DNA from: JAEUPI01 sp963814435
Lineage (GTDB): Bacteria; Pseudomonadota; Gammaproteobacteria; Burkholderiales; Burkholderiaceae_C
Direction: 5' to 3'
Assembly (NCBI GenBank): GCA_963814435.1
Contig: CAWFCV010000035.1
Span: 186,001-250,000 of the forward strand
DNA length: 64,000 nt
The position numbers were made by a program, and so were the translations under genes. A model generated the notes under the pieces. That model did not search any database. It was not told where the DNA came from and was given only the letters and a program-made list of their open reading frames with translations. Shown here in pieces: positions 35,491-46,564 of this stretch (position 1 is its first letter; each line of letters opens with the position of its first letter).

Positions 35491-36294
35491 ATGCAACCCC
35501 AGCGTCTGAAGCCGGCGTATCAACGCCAACGCAACGGCCGCGTGTTGGTGTTCGACGCCAGCCGCATGCACTGGCAGGACACCGCCAATTCGGGCTTGAA
35601 GCTCAAGCCGGTGCGCAACGACGACGAGCGCGGCGAGTTTCTCGGGCTGGTGTTCTTTGCGCCTTTCGTGCGCAGCGCGCTGCACCAGCACCGCGGCGTG
35701 GCCACCAGCTTCGTGCTCGACGGTGGGTTGACCGACTACCACGGCTCGCTCGGGCGCCACCAGGTCGGCATCAACGTGCTCGGCTCGACCCACGATGCGA
35801 TCTCGTACGAGACCACGGTGCTGGTGGCGCGGCTGGAGGGCCCGGTGTGGTACCCGCCGCGCGACGGCGAGCCGAGCGGCGTGCACGCCGGCTCGTTGCA
35901 GCGCGACTTCGCCAACCCGGATCCCGATGTGGCGCCGGAGATCAACGTCACGATCGACGAGCTGGCGTTTCAGCCCACCGGCATCGCCGGCGTGCGGCGG
36001 CAGATGGTGTTCGACTACGCCGGCACCGGCACCACGCGTCGCATGGTGCAATGGCAGCTGCGGCCCACCACCGCATTGCCGCCGTGCCGCGCGACCGACT
36101 GGATCGAGCTGTGGGTGCGCGGCGGCGAGGTCGAGGTGAACGGCGAGCACGCGTTCGCCAACTGCTTCGTCGTCATCGAACCGGGCGCGACCTTCAGCCT
36201 GCGCTCACCCTTCGGCGCCTGCGTGCTCGGCTGGGCCGAAGGCCGCGAGGGTTGGCCTGAAGGTGACGGCAACGCAAACCTGTTCGGCTTCTAG
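35491..36294 (+). CDS. Cupin-domain protein
   Basis: ATG 35491 is chosen (MQPQRLKPAYQRQRN); an ATG at 35458 is possible. 267 residues with two cupin-like beta-barrel halves. The first has HQHRGVATSFVLDGGLTDYHGSLG, with His residues suited to a metal. The second has WVRGGEVEVNGEHAFANCFVVIEPGA. It resembles anti-sigma ChrR-type or dioxygenase-like cupins without matching one clearly. It is alone between the sensory operon and the cyclase gene. 36295-36503 downstream holds nothing I recognise. Confidence 0.75.
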   Translation: MQPQRLKPAYQRQRNGRVLVFDASRMHWQDTANSGLKLKPVRNDDERGEFLGLVFFAPFVRSALHQHRGVATSFVLDGGLTDYHGSLGRHQVGINVLGSTHDAISYETTVLVARLEGPVWYPPRDGEPSGVHAGSLQRDFANPDPDVAPEINVTIDELAFQPTGIAGVRRQMVFDYAGTGTTRRMVQWQLRPTTALPPCRATDWIELWVRGGEVEVNGEHAFANCFVVIEPGATFSLRSPFGACVLGWAEGREGWPEGDGNANLFGF

Positions 36295-36503
36295 GTATCG
36301 CCGAGCCCGGGCGTCGGCTTCGCCGCTCCTCGAACTCACCTTACCGACCCGTTGCTGACATACGCCGAGCAAAGTTAGCCGTCTGAAACCTGAAGTTCGC
36401 AACATTGACAAGTGGACCTCAGTCTTCGACGGAGCCAACGCTCGACTTCTTCGGATTTGAAGCCGTACGCCAGACAGAAGAACTCCGTCCCGTCGCACGG
36501 CAT

Positions 36504-37592
36504 TCATGCACTATTCAAAGCGCTCCTATCCGAATGTTCGACGCAGAACGCATGGATGGGCTCGACTCGTCCGCGCAGCGCCAACGCGCCAAGGTCGCGG
36601 GTACGGATTTCGGGCGGTGGGTCAAGGGAGGCGAGCGCCTCCGCCGATGCGATGAAGAAGCATCCGACTTCGCGGGTCGCCTGCTCGAGGCGCCCGGTCG
36701 TGTTCATGACGTCGCCATGGAAGACGATCGCACGGCGCACCTGGCCGACCTCGCCGGCGATGACCTCGCCCAGATGCAGGGCCGCACGCAGCTCCGGTTG
36801 CACGCCAAAGCGTTGCACAAACCGGTTCTTGTCCGCGGCGAGCGCCGCGCGCATCGCGAAGAAGCAGCGCAACGCCCGCGCATCGACAACGCCGTCGGCC
36901 TCGGCCCAGGTGATGACGATCTCGTCACCGACGTATTGGTAGATTTCGCCGCGGCACAGCTCGACCGGTTCGGCGACTGCCGAAAACACCGCGGCGAGGA
37001 AGCGATGTGCCTCCAGCGCCCCGAGCCGCTCGGCGATCGCGGTCGAGCCCACCACGTCGACGAAAAGGAAGAAGCGGCGCTCGGCGTAGGGCCGGCGGTA
37101 CTTTCCAAGCAGAAGAGCCATGAACGTGCGGTAGCCGACGAGGCCCGCGGCCTGAAACATCATCACCACGACGGCAACGGCCACCAGCGAGAGGCCAACC
37201 GCAATCAGCCCGGTGCGCGCGTTATAGACGTTGACGACGCCCAACAAGCGCTCTCCCGGCTGGCCGGCGAGCACCGCCCCTGCGATCGCGCCGTAGACCA
37301 GCGTCTTCAGGATGAACACCACAGCGAACGGCAGCGCGTCGAGCCATCGCATCGAAGCGCGAGGCAGCAGGAAGAGCTCGATGCCGGCGATCCATGAAGC
37401 CGTGAGCAGGGCGTCGATGACACCAATCGGTATGGAGATCAGCAGGGAAACGAGCAGCGCGCGAGCGCCTGGTCCGGCAATCGCGACGCCGTAGACTGCA
37501 CCGACGCCCGCACCGATGACCGCGGCCATGCGCACGATGCGCATGAAGCGCCGCAGTCGATCGCGCGTGACGGCGGAAGGTGTGGCGATCAT
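36504..37592 (-). CDS. Membrane-bound class III adenylate/guanylate cyclase
   Basis: 362 residues. The first 165 contain about four membrane helices. The catalytic domain has the metal site FLFVDVVGSTAIAERLG near residue 178 and YQYVGDEIVITW near 222, where base-contact and second-metal residues lie. The NTTGRLEQATRE segment near 305 carries the transition-state Asn and Arg. The product is probably cAMP; cGMP cannot be excluded. It is a single gene converging on the cupin. Confidence 0.88.
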   Translation of the reverse strand: MIATPSAVTRDRLRRFMRIVRMAAVIGAGVGAVYGVAIAGPGARALLVSLLISIPIGVIDALLTASWIAGIELFLLPRASMRWLDALPFAVVFILKTLVYGAIAGAVLAGQPGERLLGVVNVYNARTGLIAVGLSLVAVAVVVMMFQAAGLVGYRTFMALLLGKYRRPYAERRFFLFVDVVGSTAIAERLGALEAHRFLAAVFSAVAEPVELCRGEIYQYVGDEIVITWAEADGVVDARALRCFFAMRAALAADKNRFVQRFGVQPELRAALHLGEVIAGEVGQVRRAIVFHGDVMNTTGRLEQATREVGCFFIASAEALASLDPPPEIRTRDLGALALRGRVEPIHAFCVEHSDRSALNSA

Positions 37593-37932
37593 CTGCCCTC
37601 GACTCTAACCGCGCCACGGCGGACGCCTGCATTGAGCCGCGCAGGCTCGATCGAGAGATCGTGCTACTTCGATTGGGTGAAACCGCGGCAATCGCAACAC
37701 GTCGGTCTCGGGGCCGCATCGCGGGCGCGCAGGAAGCGGTCGATCATGATCCTCTGCTCATGGCCGGGACCGGCTACTCGGCCCGGCGGCCGTAAGCTGA
37801 CATCCCCCAATCCTTCATCGAGTCTTGCTCCGCCATTGTCGCGTCCGACGTTCGCCGGATGCGAGCGGCCGTGATCAGCGCAATGGTCCGCACGCGTCGC
37901 CTGAGAGGTACGGAACAGCGTGGCCCGCAGCA
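37593..37932. other. 340-bp region without a recognised gene
   Basis: Lies between the cyclase start and the 3' end of the malonate operon. I see no gene, hairpin or repeat that I can support. The cyclase promoter and the terminator of the malonate operon should be here. Confidence 0.5.
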
Positions 37933-38966
37933 CTAGGCCTTGCGCGACTTGGCGACGATGTCCTCGACCTTGCTGATCAGATTGGGCTGGATCTGCGCCT
38001 TCCACTGCGCGTAGGTGCGCCGCGTGGCGATCTGCCAGGCGCCGATCTCGGCCGGCGTCGGCTCGTGCACCGCGACGCCGAGCGCGCTGACGCGCTGCAC
38101 GTCCTCGGCGAACAGCTTGCGCACCAGCTGCACCTGCTGCTTGGCGGCGTCCTGCGCCGCCTCGCGCACGATCTTCTGGTCGGCCGCGGTCCAGCTCTGC
38201 CAGATCGGCGCGGCGATCGCGAACAGCAGGATGTCGTTCGAGTAGTTCCACTTGGTCACGAACTTCTGGCCCAGCGTGTGGATCTTCGCGGCCAGGAACA
38301 CCTCGAGCGGGTTCTCCTGCGCGTCGACCGCGCCCGAGGCCAGCGCCGGCTGCGCGTCGGCCCAGCTCATGAAGGTGGGGTTGGCGCCCATCGAGCTCAT
38401 GATGTCGCCGTACATCGGGCTGCCGACCACGCGCATCTTGATGCCCTTCAGGTCCTCGGGCTTGATGATCGGCCGCTTGCTGTTGCTGATCTGGCGGTAG
38501 CCGGTCTCGCCCACCGCCAGCGGCTCGGCGCCGGCCTTGCGCACGAGGTCGAAGTACTCGTCCATGAAGGCGGCGTTGCCGGTCACCGCGTCCCAGGCCT
38601 TGTGGTCGGGGAACAGGAACGGCAGCGTGAAGACGCCGAGCTCGCGCACCGTGCCGCTCCAGTTGATCGGCGCGCCGCACAGCACGTCGATGATGCCCTG
38701 GCGCATCGCCGCGAACTCGCGGTCCTGCTGGCCCTGCACCAGCGACGCGCCGGGGTATTGCTTGATGTTGATGCGGCCGGCCGTGCGCTCGCGCACCAGG
38801 TTGCCGAAGATCTCGCCGCCCTTGCCCCAGGCAAACGCCGGCGGCACGACGGTGCGACATCTTGTACTCGGCGCGGTAGGCGCCTTGCGCGTGCGCGAAA
38901 CGCGGGATGCCGAGCGTGGCGGGCGCCAGCAGCGCGGCAGAACTGGATCAGGGTACGGCGTTTCAT
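37933..38966 (-). CDS. TRAP transporter substrate-binding protein DctP of the malonate operon (two inserted bases)
   Basis: ATG 38966 follows AGGAG. The N-terminus is an export signal that reads in three frames because of extra bases near 38935 and 38855; removing both gives 343 residues. The body is a normal DctP: FGNLVRERTAGRINIKQYPG, then KMRVVGSPMYGDIMSSMGA and ALASGAVDAQENPL. The gene closes an operon with malonyl-CoA synthetase and decarboxylase, as in matPQMAB of Sinorhizobium, so malonate or a close dicarboxylate is the likely ligand. Confidence 0.85.
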
Positions 38967-38980
38967 TTCATGTCTCCTCT

Positions 38981-40288
38981 TCAGTAACCCAAGACTTCTC
39001 GGCAGCCACAGCGCCAGCTCCGGCACGAACAATACCGCGAGTGCGGCCAGCGCGAACGACACCAGCAGCCAGCCGACCCACGGCACGGTCTGCTCCATGC
39101 GCACATTGGCCAGCCGGCAGGCCACCATCAGGTTCACCGCCATCGGCGGCGTGAACTGGCCGAGCGCCACCTTCATCGTCAGCAGCACGCCGAACCACAC
39201 CGGGTCCCACTCGAAGGCCAGCATCAGCGGGTACAGCAGCGGCAGGAAGATCAGGAAGATCGACACGCCGTCGAGGAACATGCCGATCACCGTCATCGCG
39301 ACGAACAGCAGCAGCAGCGTGCCGATCGAGCCGATGCCCCAGGCCCTTGATCGCCGCCACCACCGGGTCGGCCAGGCCGAGCGTGTTGACCACGTAGGCA
39401 AACATGCCGGCCAGCGCGATGACGATCATGATCACCGCCGAGATCTCGCTCGCTTCGCGGAAGATGCTCGCACAGGTCGCGCAAGCCGATCGAGCGGTGC
39501 ACCACCAGGCCGACGAAGAGGCCGTAGACGACGGCCACCACCGCCGCCTCGGTGGGCGTGAACCAGCCGGCGCGCATGCCGCCGAGGATCAGCACCGGCG
39601 CCGCCAGCCCCCACGACGCGCCGGCGCAGCGAGCGCCAGAACGGCGGGCGCGGCAGGTCGCGCTCGCGCTGCGCCGAAGCCGTGGCGGCGGCTGACAGCC
39701 ACACCGCCGGCACGATCAGCGCCAGCCCGGCCAGCACGCCCGGCACCATGCCGGCGGCGAACAGCGCCGGCACGCTGGCGCCGGGCACGTTGACGCTGTA
39801 GACGACGAACGCGATCGACGGCGGGATCAGGATGTCGGTGGCCGCCGCGGCGCCGACCACGCTGGCCGAGAACGCGTTCGGGTAGCCCGCGCGCGCCATC
39901 GCGGCGATCATCACGCCGCCCACCGCCGCTGCATTGGCCGGGCCCGAGCCCGAGATGCCGCCGAGCACCATCGCCACCAGGATCGCCACCATCGGCAGCA
40001 TGCCCGGCGCAGCGGCCGACGCAGGCCTGCGCGAACAACACCAGGCGCTGCGCGACGCCCGAGCGGTCGAAGATCGAGCCGACCAGCACGAACATCGGCA
40101 GCGCCAGCAGCGGGTACTTGGCGATGCCGGCGTGCAGGTTCTGCGGCGCGGCGAGCAGCCCCCAGTACTGCGAGTCGGGGCTGGCGATCGCCATCGCCAG
40201 CATGCCGCCGGCGCCGAGCGCCACCGCGATCGGCACGCCGGCGATCATCAGCACGACGAAGACCACGAACAGCGAGCGTGCCGATCAT
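38981..40288 (-). CDS. TRAP transporter large permease DctM (several frame breaks)
   Basis: Starts MIGTL at ATG 40288, overlapping the dctQ stop as ATGA. The pieces give a full DctM: LMIAGVPIAVALGAGGM, VAMVLGGISGSGPANAAAVG, TDILIPPSIAFVVYS, GWFTPTEAAVVAVVYG, FLDGVSIFLIFLPLLYP and LGQFTPPMAVNL, about twelve helices. Breaks fall near 40270, 40025, 39620, 39465, 39340 and 38990. The stop is probably TGA at 38981 after one correction (SLGY end). Carries out sodium-coupled uptake with DctP and DctQ. Confidence 0.82.
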
Positions 40289-40788
40289 GGCGTGGGCGGC
40301 AACGCGGGGTCGGTGGCGACGAAGTCGGCAGCGCTGGCGTACCAGGCACGAACGCCGAGCCACAGCGCGCGCAGCGTCAGCGCCGCGGTCAGCAGCGGCA
40401 CCGGCGCGGTGAACCACCAGCGCGGCACGCCCAGGCCCATCGAGGTTTCGGACCAGCGCAGCTCGTCGGCCACCATGCGCGCGAACAGCAACGTCAGCAC
40501 GCCGAACACCAGCGCGGTGACGCCGGCCGACAGCAGGCGCAACGCACGGCGCCGCGCCGGGCTGCCGCTGTCGTAGAAGGCCTCGATGCGGATGTGCGCG
40601 TCGCGCACGACGGCGGCGCTGGCGCCGGCCAGCGTCATCACCACCATCAGCACGATCGAGATCTCCTCGCTCCAGGCGAAGGACTGGTCGGTGACGTAGC
40701 GCGTCACGACGTTGAGCAGCGTGATCACCACCAGCGCCGCCATGCACAGCACCGAGACCACTTCCTCGATCGCGACGCGGCGTGTCAC
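40285..40788 (-). CDS. TRAP transporter small permease DctQ
   Basis: GTG 40788 overlaps the preceding stop as GTGA; 167 residues with four membrane helices. The family feature VTDQSFAWSEEISIVLMV follows the first helix. It completes the TRAP transporter with DctM, whose start overlaps this stop. The frame is intact. Confidence 0.85.
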   Translation of the reverse strand: MTRRVAIEEVVSVLCMAALVVITLLNVVTRYVTDQSFAWSEEISIVLMVVMTLAGASAAVVRDAHIRIEAFYDSGSPARRRALRLLSAGVTALVFGVLTLLFARMVADELRWSETSMGLGVPRWWFTAPVPLLTAALTLRALWLGVRAWYASAADFVATDPALPPTP

Positions 40789-40991
40789 GATGCCTGGGAA
40801 TCCGCGGCGGCCAGGGCGCGCAGGCAGTCGATGCACAGGCAGCCGTCGAATTCGCGCCGCAGCGCGGCCAGCCGGTCGGCGCCGAGCGTCACCGTGGTGC
40901 AGGCGCAGGGCCGGTCATCGCGCATGCCGCAGCGGAACGCCGCGCCGCAGCGCGGGCAGGGCGCGTCGGCCCCCGGCGCCGAGTCAGGCAC
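40785..40991 (-). CDS. Small cysteine-rich CWC-family protein
   Basis: About 68 residues with CPRCGAAFRCG, CACTT and CLCIDCLRAL, the pattern of the cysteine-rich CWC family, presumably zinc binding. GTG 40991 (or TTG 40994) lies inside the end of the malonyl-CoA synthetase gene and the stop overlaps dctQ. The tight overlaps show it is translated as part of the operon. The role is unknown. Confidence 0.75.
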   Translation of the reverse strand: MPDSAPGADAPCPRCGAAFRCGMRDDRPCACTTVTLGADRLAALRREFDGCLCIDCLRALAAADSQAS

Positions 40992-42531
40992 CAAACAGGC
41001 CCTGGTGCTGCTGGCGCAGCAGGTTCTTCTGCACCTTGCCCATCGTGTTGCGCGGCAGCTCGTCGACGACGAACACCTGCTTGGGCACCTTGAAGTTGGC
41101 GATCCGGCCCTTCAGCTCGGCCGACGATCGCCGCGCCGTCGAGCGCGGCGCCGGGCTTGGGCACCACCATCGCGATCACGCCCTCGCCGAAGTCCGGGTG
41201 CGGCAGGCCGACCACCGCGGACTCCGCCACGCCCGGCATGTCGTTGATGTAGCCCTCGATCTCGGCCGGGTAGACGTTGTAGCCGCCGCTGATGATCAGG
41301 TCCTTGCTGCGGCCGACGATGGTGACGTAGCCGCGCTCGTCGATCTTGCCGACGTCGCCGGTCTTGAACCAGCCGTCGGCGGTGAACTCGTCTTTCGTCT
41401 TCTCCGGCATGCGCCAGTAGCCGGCGAACACGTTCGGCCCCTTGACCTCGATGCCGCCGATCTCGCCGGTGGCGCAGGGCCGGCCGGCGTCGTCGTGCAC
41501 GCGCACGCCCACGCCGGGCAGCGGGAAACCCACCGTGCCGCCGCGGCGCTCGCCGAGTGCGGCGTGGTACGGGTTGGAGGTCAGCATCGCCGTCTCGCTC
41601 ATGCCGTAGCGCTCGACGATGGTGTGGCCGGTGCGCGCGCTGAACTCGTTGAAGGTCTCCAGCAGCAGCGGCGCCGAGCCGGCGACGAACAGGCGCATGC
41701 TGCGCGCAGGCCTCGCGCGTCAGCGACGGTTCGGCGAGCAGCCGCACGTACAGCGTCGGCACGCCCATGAACACGGTGGCCTCGCGAAAGCGTGCGATCG
41801 TGGCCTTGGGGTCGAACTTCGCGAACCAGATCATCTTGCTGCCGTTGAGCAGCGCGCCGTGCGAGGCGACGAACAGGCCGTGCACGTGGAAGATCGGCAG
41901 CGCGTGGATCAGCACGTCGCCCGCGCTGCCAGCCCCAGTAGTCCTTCAGCACCAGCGCATTGCTCAGCAGGTTGCCGTGCGTCAGCATCGCGCCCTTGCT
42001 GCGCCCGGTGGTGCCGCTGGTGTAGAGGATCGCCGCCAGGTCGTCGGCGCCTTTGCGCGCCGGCGTGTGCTGCTCGCTCATCAGCGCCGCGCGGTCGAGC
42101 AGGCTGCCGCTGCGGTCGTCGCCGAGCGTGAAGACGTTGCGCGTGCCGGCCTTGAACGCCAGGCGCGAGAGCCAGGTGAAGTTCTTCGGCGTGCACACCA
42201 CCACGGCCGGTTCGGCGTTGCCGATGAAGTATTCGATCTCGGCTTGCTGGTAGGCGGTGTTCAGCGGCAGGTACACATAGCCCGCGCGCTGCACTGCGAG
42301 GTAGAGCATCAGCGCCTCGACGCTCTTTTCGGTCTGCACCGCCACGCGCGAGCCGGCCGGCAGCTCCAGCGAGACCAGCAGGTTGGCCAGCATCGCCGTG
42401 CCGCGCTCGAGGTCGCGCCAGGTGTAGTAGCGCGGCGCGCCGGGGCCGTCGGCGGTTTCGATCGCGGTCGCGTCGAGGTCGGCGGGAAAGGCCGCGCGCA
42501 GCGCCGCGAACAGGTTCGCGTTGCCCATCAC
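40984..42531 (-). CDS. matB: Malonyl-CoA synthetase (frame breaks)
   Basis: Acyl-CoA synthetase of the MatB type, joining malonate to CoA with ATP. Motifs are ILYTSGTTGRSKGAML (P-loop like), YGMSETAMLTSNPY, GWFKTGDVGKID, and a C-terminal PRNTMGKVQKNLLR with the catalytic Lys. The start MMGNANLFAALRAAFP is typical of MatB, and a malonyl-CoA decarboxylase gene in the same operon fixes the substrate. Breaks near 41930, 41700 and 41125 leave each segment conserved. Corrected length is about 514 residues. Confidence 0.88.
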
Positions 42532-42541
42532 CGGGCCCCGC

Positions 42542-43529
42542 TCAGTCGAGTTTCGCGCCGGAGGTCTTCACCACCTCGGCCCAGCGCTTGATCTCGCTGC
42601 CGACGAACTTGCCGAAGTCGTCGCCGTACAGGTTGGGCGGGTCGGCGCCCAGGCTGGCCCAGGCGGTCTTGAGCTCGTCGGACTCGAGCGCCTTCTTCAT
42701 CTCGGCCTGCATGCGGTCGACCACGTCCTTCGGTGTGCCCTTGGGCGCCCACATGCCGTACCAGGTGGCGACCTTGTAGGTCGGCACGCCGGCCTCGGCC
42801 GTGGTCGGCACGTCGCCGAAGCCCGGCGCGCGCTTGTCGGCCGCGACGGCCAGCGCCTTGATGCGGCCGCCCTTGATGTGCGAGGCCGACGAGCCGAGGC
42901 CGTCGAACATGATGTCCACCTGCCCGGCGATCAGGTCCTGCAGCGCCGGGCCGGCGCCGCGGTACGGGATGTGGGTGATGAAGGTCTTGGTCTGCAGCTT
43001 GAACAGCTCGCCGGCCAGGTGGTGCGAGGTGCCGTTGCCGGCCGAGCCGTAGTTCAGCTTGCCCGGGTTCTTGCGCACGAAGTCGAGGAACTCCTTCAGG
43101 TCCTTGACCGGCACGCGCTGCGGGTGCACGACGATCACCTGCGGCACGCTCGACACCAGGCCGACCGGGATGAAATCGGTCTCGAGGTTGTAGTCGAGCT
43201 TCGGGTACATCGACGGCGCGATGGCGTGGTGCACCGCGCCCATGAAGAAGGTGTAGCCGTCCGGCGCGGCGCGCGCGGCCACCGAGGCACCCACCGTGCC
43301 GCCGGCACCGCCCTTGTTGTCGATGATCACCTGGCGGCCGAGGTTCTTGGTCAGCACCGCGGTCAGCGGCCGGGCGAAGGCGTCGGTGCCGCCGCCGGCG
43401 GGAAACGGCACCACGATCGTGATCGGCTTGGCCGGCCAGCGCCTGGGCCATCGACCCGGCACTGCCCAACGCCGCGAACACGGCGGCGGCACCGCACAGC
43501 AGCCGGCGGGCGATGGATGGCGTTTGCAT
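42542..43529 (-). CDS. Bug-type (TTT) periplasmic receptor (one inserted base)
   Basis: ATG 43529 follows GGAGA. The signal peptide ends near GSMAQA, where an extra base near 43440 breaks the frame. The mature protein starts PAKPITIVVPFPAGGGTDAFARP and has NKGGAGGTVGASVAARAAPDGYT, the Bug family signature. Such receptors bind small carboxylates and are greatly expanded in Burkholderiales. No tctAB permease is adjacent, so it may serve an unlinked transporter or sensing. It lies between the decarboxylase and matB. Confidence 0.88.
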
Positions 43530-43563
43530 GCTGTCTCCTTCGGGTGGGCCGCGGCGCGACGGC

Positions 43564-44873
43564 TTACAACAGCGCCGAGAGCGCGCGGGAATGTACCACC
43601 CGGCCGCGCACGAACCGGTCATGACAAGTCTCGATGCGCGACAGGTCGTAGAGGTAGTTGACCATCAGTCCGGCCGACTGCTTCAAGCCCTTGGACGACA
43701 GGTTGGCATTGGCATTCAGCCGCTCGAGCCGCGCGCCGTTGTCGAGGTGGAAACGCGCCACCGGGTCGCCCGCCGGCGTCGGCGACAAACGCACCAGGTA
43801 CAGCGCGGCCAGACGCCACAGCGCCTGGTGCGTCGGTGTCGACAGCGCGTTCAGCGTGCCGGCGTGCGTCAGGCCCGACAGATCGTCGCCGCAGGCCTTG
43901 CGCAGCAACGCCAGCGCCTGTCGTGCCTGGTCGGCCTGCGCCGGCTTGACGCCGGGCAGGTCGTCGAACGAGCGCACGCGCGTGCAGCCAGCTCATCAGC
44001 CCCGGGATCGGCGACAGCGTGCAGAAGGTCTTCAGCTGCGGCAGCTCGCGCTTCAGCTCCTCGGCCACGCGCTTGATCAGGAAGTTGCCGAGCGACACGT
44101 TGCGCAGCCCCGGCTGGCAGTTGCTGATCGAGTAGAACACCGCCACCTTGAAGGTGTCGCTGGCCAGCGGTGGCGACTTCTTGTCGATCAGCGGCGCGAT
44201 CGCATCGGCCATCTCGCCGACCAGCGCCACCTCGACGAAGATCAGCGGCTCGTCGGGCAGCTGCGGGTGGAAGAACGCAAAGCAGCGCCGGTCGGGCTGC
44301 AGGCGGCGGCGCAGGTCGTCCCAGCCGTCGATCTCGTGCACCGCCTCGTGGCGGATGATCTGCTCCAGCAGCTGCGCCGGCGAGTTCCAGTCGACGCGCC
44401 GCATCTGCAGGAAGCCGGCGTTGAACCAGCTCGACAGCAGGTGCAGCAGGTCGGTCTCCACCGCCTGCAGCTGCGGCTGGCGCGGCAGGCGCTCCAGCAG
44501 CGCGCGGCGCATGCGCACCAGCGCCGCCGGTGCCGCCGGGGGTGCGGTTGAGCCGCCGGAACAGCTCCTGCCGCGGCGGCTCGGTCACCTGCATCAGCCG
44601 CACCAGGTGCTCGGCGCTCGGGGCCTGGGCGTAGGCCTGCGCGCTGGCCAGCACGGCCTTCGGGTCGGGGCTGAAGTCGCGCGCCAGGTGATCGAAGAAG
44701 CGCGCGCGCAGGTCGTCGGGCAGCGCGTCCAGGCGCTCGATGATGCCGTGCGCGATCGCCGGGCCGTTGGCCTCGCCGCGCTCGGACAGCAGGCGGCGGC
44801 ATTCCGACAGCAGCTGGCGCAGCGTGTGGTCGCCGCGCAGGCCGCGGGCCCGGGCCTTCAATTCATCGAGCAT
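43564..44873 (-). CDS. Malonyl-CoA decarboxylase (two frame breaks)
   Basis: Converts malonyl-CoA to acetyl-CoA and CO2. The N-terminal helical part starts MLDELKARARGLRGD. The catalytic acetyltransferase-like part has RRVDWNSPAQLLEQIIRHEAVH, FFHPQLPDEPLIFVEVAL, FYSISNCQPGLRNVSLGNFL and FCTLSPIPGLMSWL, all well conserved in the family. Breaks near 44540 and 43980 each correspond to one extra base; removal gives 435 residues. First gene of the seven-gene malonate operon. Confidence 0.9.
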
Positions 44874-45014
44874 GGCGGACGCCTTCGTGCGGGCCGGCGC
44901 CGGCGAGGCCGCGCCGGGGTTTCGGGGCAACGCGCTCGCTGTGGCTCATGGCTGCGGCAGTGTAGTGCGGTGATCCGCAGCAGTGGTGACGGCGACCGCG
45001 CTACAGTTGCCACG

Positions 45015-46463
45015 ATGTCAACGCCTGCGACCCTGCCGCAAAGCGCCGACGGCGTGCTCAAGCTGGCCGCGCAGTCGATGTTCGACCTGTTCGCCCAGAC
45101 GGCAATGGGCATGATGGTGGTCGACCGCGAGCACCGCATCGTCTGGATCAGCGATGGCTACAAGCGCTTCCTGCCGGCGCTCGGCGTGGCCGGCGAGGCC
45201 GAGTTCGTCGGCAAGCGGGTCGAGGAGGTGGTGCCCAACACGCTGATGGCACAGGTGATCGAGACCGGCCGGCCGATCCTGGTGGACCTGCTGACCAACA
45301 AGGCCGGCACCTTTCTCGTCAGCCGGCTGCCGCTGCGCGACGACGCCGGCGTGGTGATCGGCGCGGTGGGCCTGGTGCTGATGGACCACCCCGAGTCGAC
45401 GATGCAGCCGCTGATGGTGAAGTTCTCGCGCCTGCAGCGCGAGCTCGAGGACGCGCAGCGCCAGCTCGCCGCGCAGCGCCGGCCCAAGTACACGATCGCC
45501 AGCTTCATCGGCGCCAGCCCGGCGGCGCTGGAGGTCAAGCGCCAGGCGCGGCGCGTCGCGGGGACCGACTCCACCGTGCTGCTGCTCGGCGACACCGGCA
45601 CCGGCAAGGAGCTGCTCGCGCACGCGATCCATGCCGCGTCGGCGCGCGCGGCGGCGCCGTTCGTCACGGTGAACATCGCCGCCGTGCCCGAGACGCTGCT
45701 CGAGGCCGAGTTCTTCGGCGTCGCGCCCGGCGCCTACACCGGCGCCGACCGCAAGGGCCGCGAGGGCAAGTTCAAGCTGGCGGACCACGGCACGCTGTTC
45801 CTCGACGAGATCGGCGACATGCCGCTGCCGCTGCAGGCCAAGCTGCTGCGTGCGCTGCAGGAGCAGGAGGTCGAGCCGCTGGGCAGCAACCGCGTCGAGC
45901 GGGTCGACGTGCGCGTGATCGCCGCCACCAGCCGCGACCTGCTCGGCGATGGTGGCGCAGGGCCTTTTTCGCGCGGACCTGTACTACCGGCTGCACGTGC
46001 TGCCGATCCGGCTGCCGCGGCTGCGTCGACCGGCTGGCCGACCTGGAGCCGCTGGCCGACGCGCTGCTCGACGACATCGCGCGGCGCAGCGGCCTGGCCG
46101 CACAAGAGCCTGGCCTCCGACGCGATGGAACTGCTGGCGCGGCATGGCTGGCCCGGCAACATCCGCGAGCTGCGCAACGTGCTCGAGCAGGCCGCGCTGA
46201 TGACCGACGACCTGGTGCTGAGCGCCCGTCACCTGTCGTTGCAGCCGAGCGGCGCCGTGCCGGCCGCCACTGCCGCGCTGCCGGCGATCGAGGCGGCATC
46301 GATCCGCCCGCTGCCGCAGGCGATCGCCGAGCTCGAGCTGCGCGCGATCCGCGATGCGCTGGCCGCCACCGGCGGCAACAAGCTCGCCGCGGCCAAGCTG
46401 CTGGGGATCGCACGCGCCACGCTGTACGAAAAGCTCGGCCCCGGCGACGGCAACCCGGGGTGA
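45015..46463 (+). CDS. PAS-domain sigma-54-dependent activator, divergent from the malonate operon (three frame breaks)
   Basis: About 481 residues after correction. A PAS domain lies near residues 20-140 (MGMMVVDREHRIVWISDGYKR). The AAA+ domain has GDTGTGKELLAHAIH and GAYTGAD, with Tyr instead of Phe in the GAFTGA loop, a tolerated change. GTLFLDEIGDMPLP and ARHGWPGNIRELRNV follow. The Fis-type DNA-binding helix is NKLAAAKLLGIARATLYEKLG. Breaks near 45955, 46025 and 46100. Likely controls the malonate genes, but I found no clear -24/-12 site in 44874-45014. Confidence 0.85.
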   Translation: MSTPATLPQSADGVLKLAAQSMFDLFAQTAMGMMVVDREHRIVWISDGYKRFLPALGVAGEAEFVGKRVEEVVPNTLMAQVIETGRPILVDLLTNKAGTFLVSRLPLRDDAGVVIGAVGLVLMDHPESTMQPLMVKFSRLQRELEDAQRQLAAQRRPKYTIASFIGASPAALEVKRQARRVAGTDSTVLLLGDTGTGKELLAHAIHAASARAAAPFVTVNIAAVPETLLEAEFFGVAPGAYTGADRKGREGKFKLADHGTLFLDEIGDMPLPLQAKLLRALQEQEVEPLGSNRVERVDVRVIAATSRDLLGDGGAGPFSRGPVLPAARAADPAAAAASTGWPTWSRWPTRCSTTSRGAAAWPHKSLASDAMELLARHGWPGNIRELRNVLEQAALMTDDLVLSARHLSLQPSGAVPAATAALPAIEAASIRPLPQAIAELELRAIRDALAATGGNKLAAAKLLGIARATLYEKLGPGDGNPG

Positions 46464-46564
46464 CGCCGGCGGCGCGGCAGGCCGCCGAACCAAGGCATTG
46501 ACGCCACCGGCGCCACGCGGATGAAATAGGCCCTTTTCGATACTTGGACCGCCCCATCGCCGCG

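Noticed and set aside
44874..45014. Sigma-54 promoter for the malonate operon
   Set aside because: I looked for GG-N10-GC on both strands; the nearest candidates have wrong spacing.
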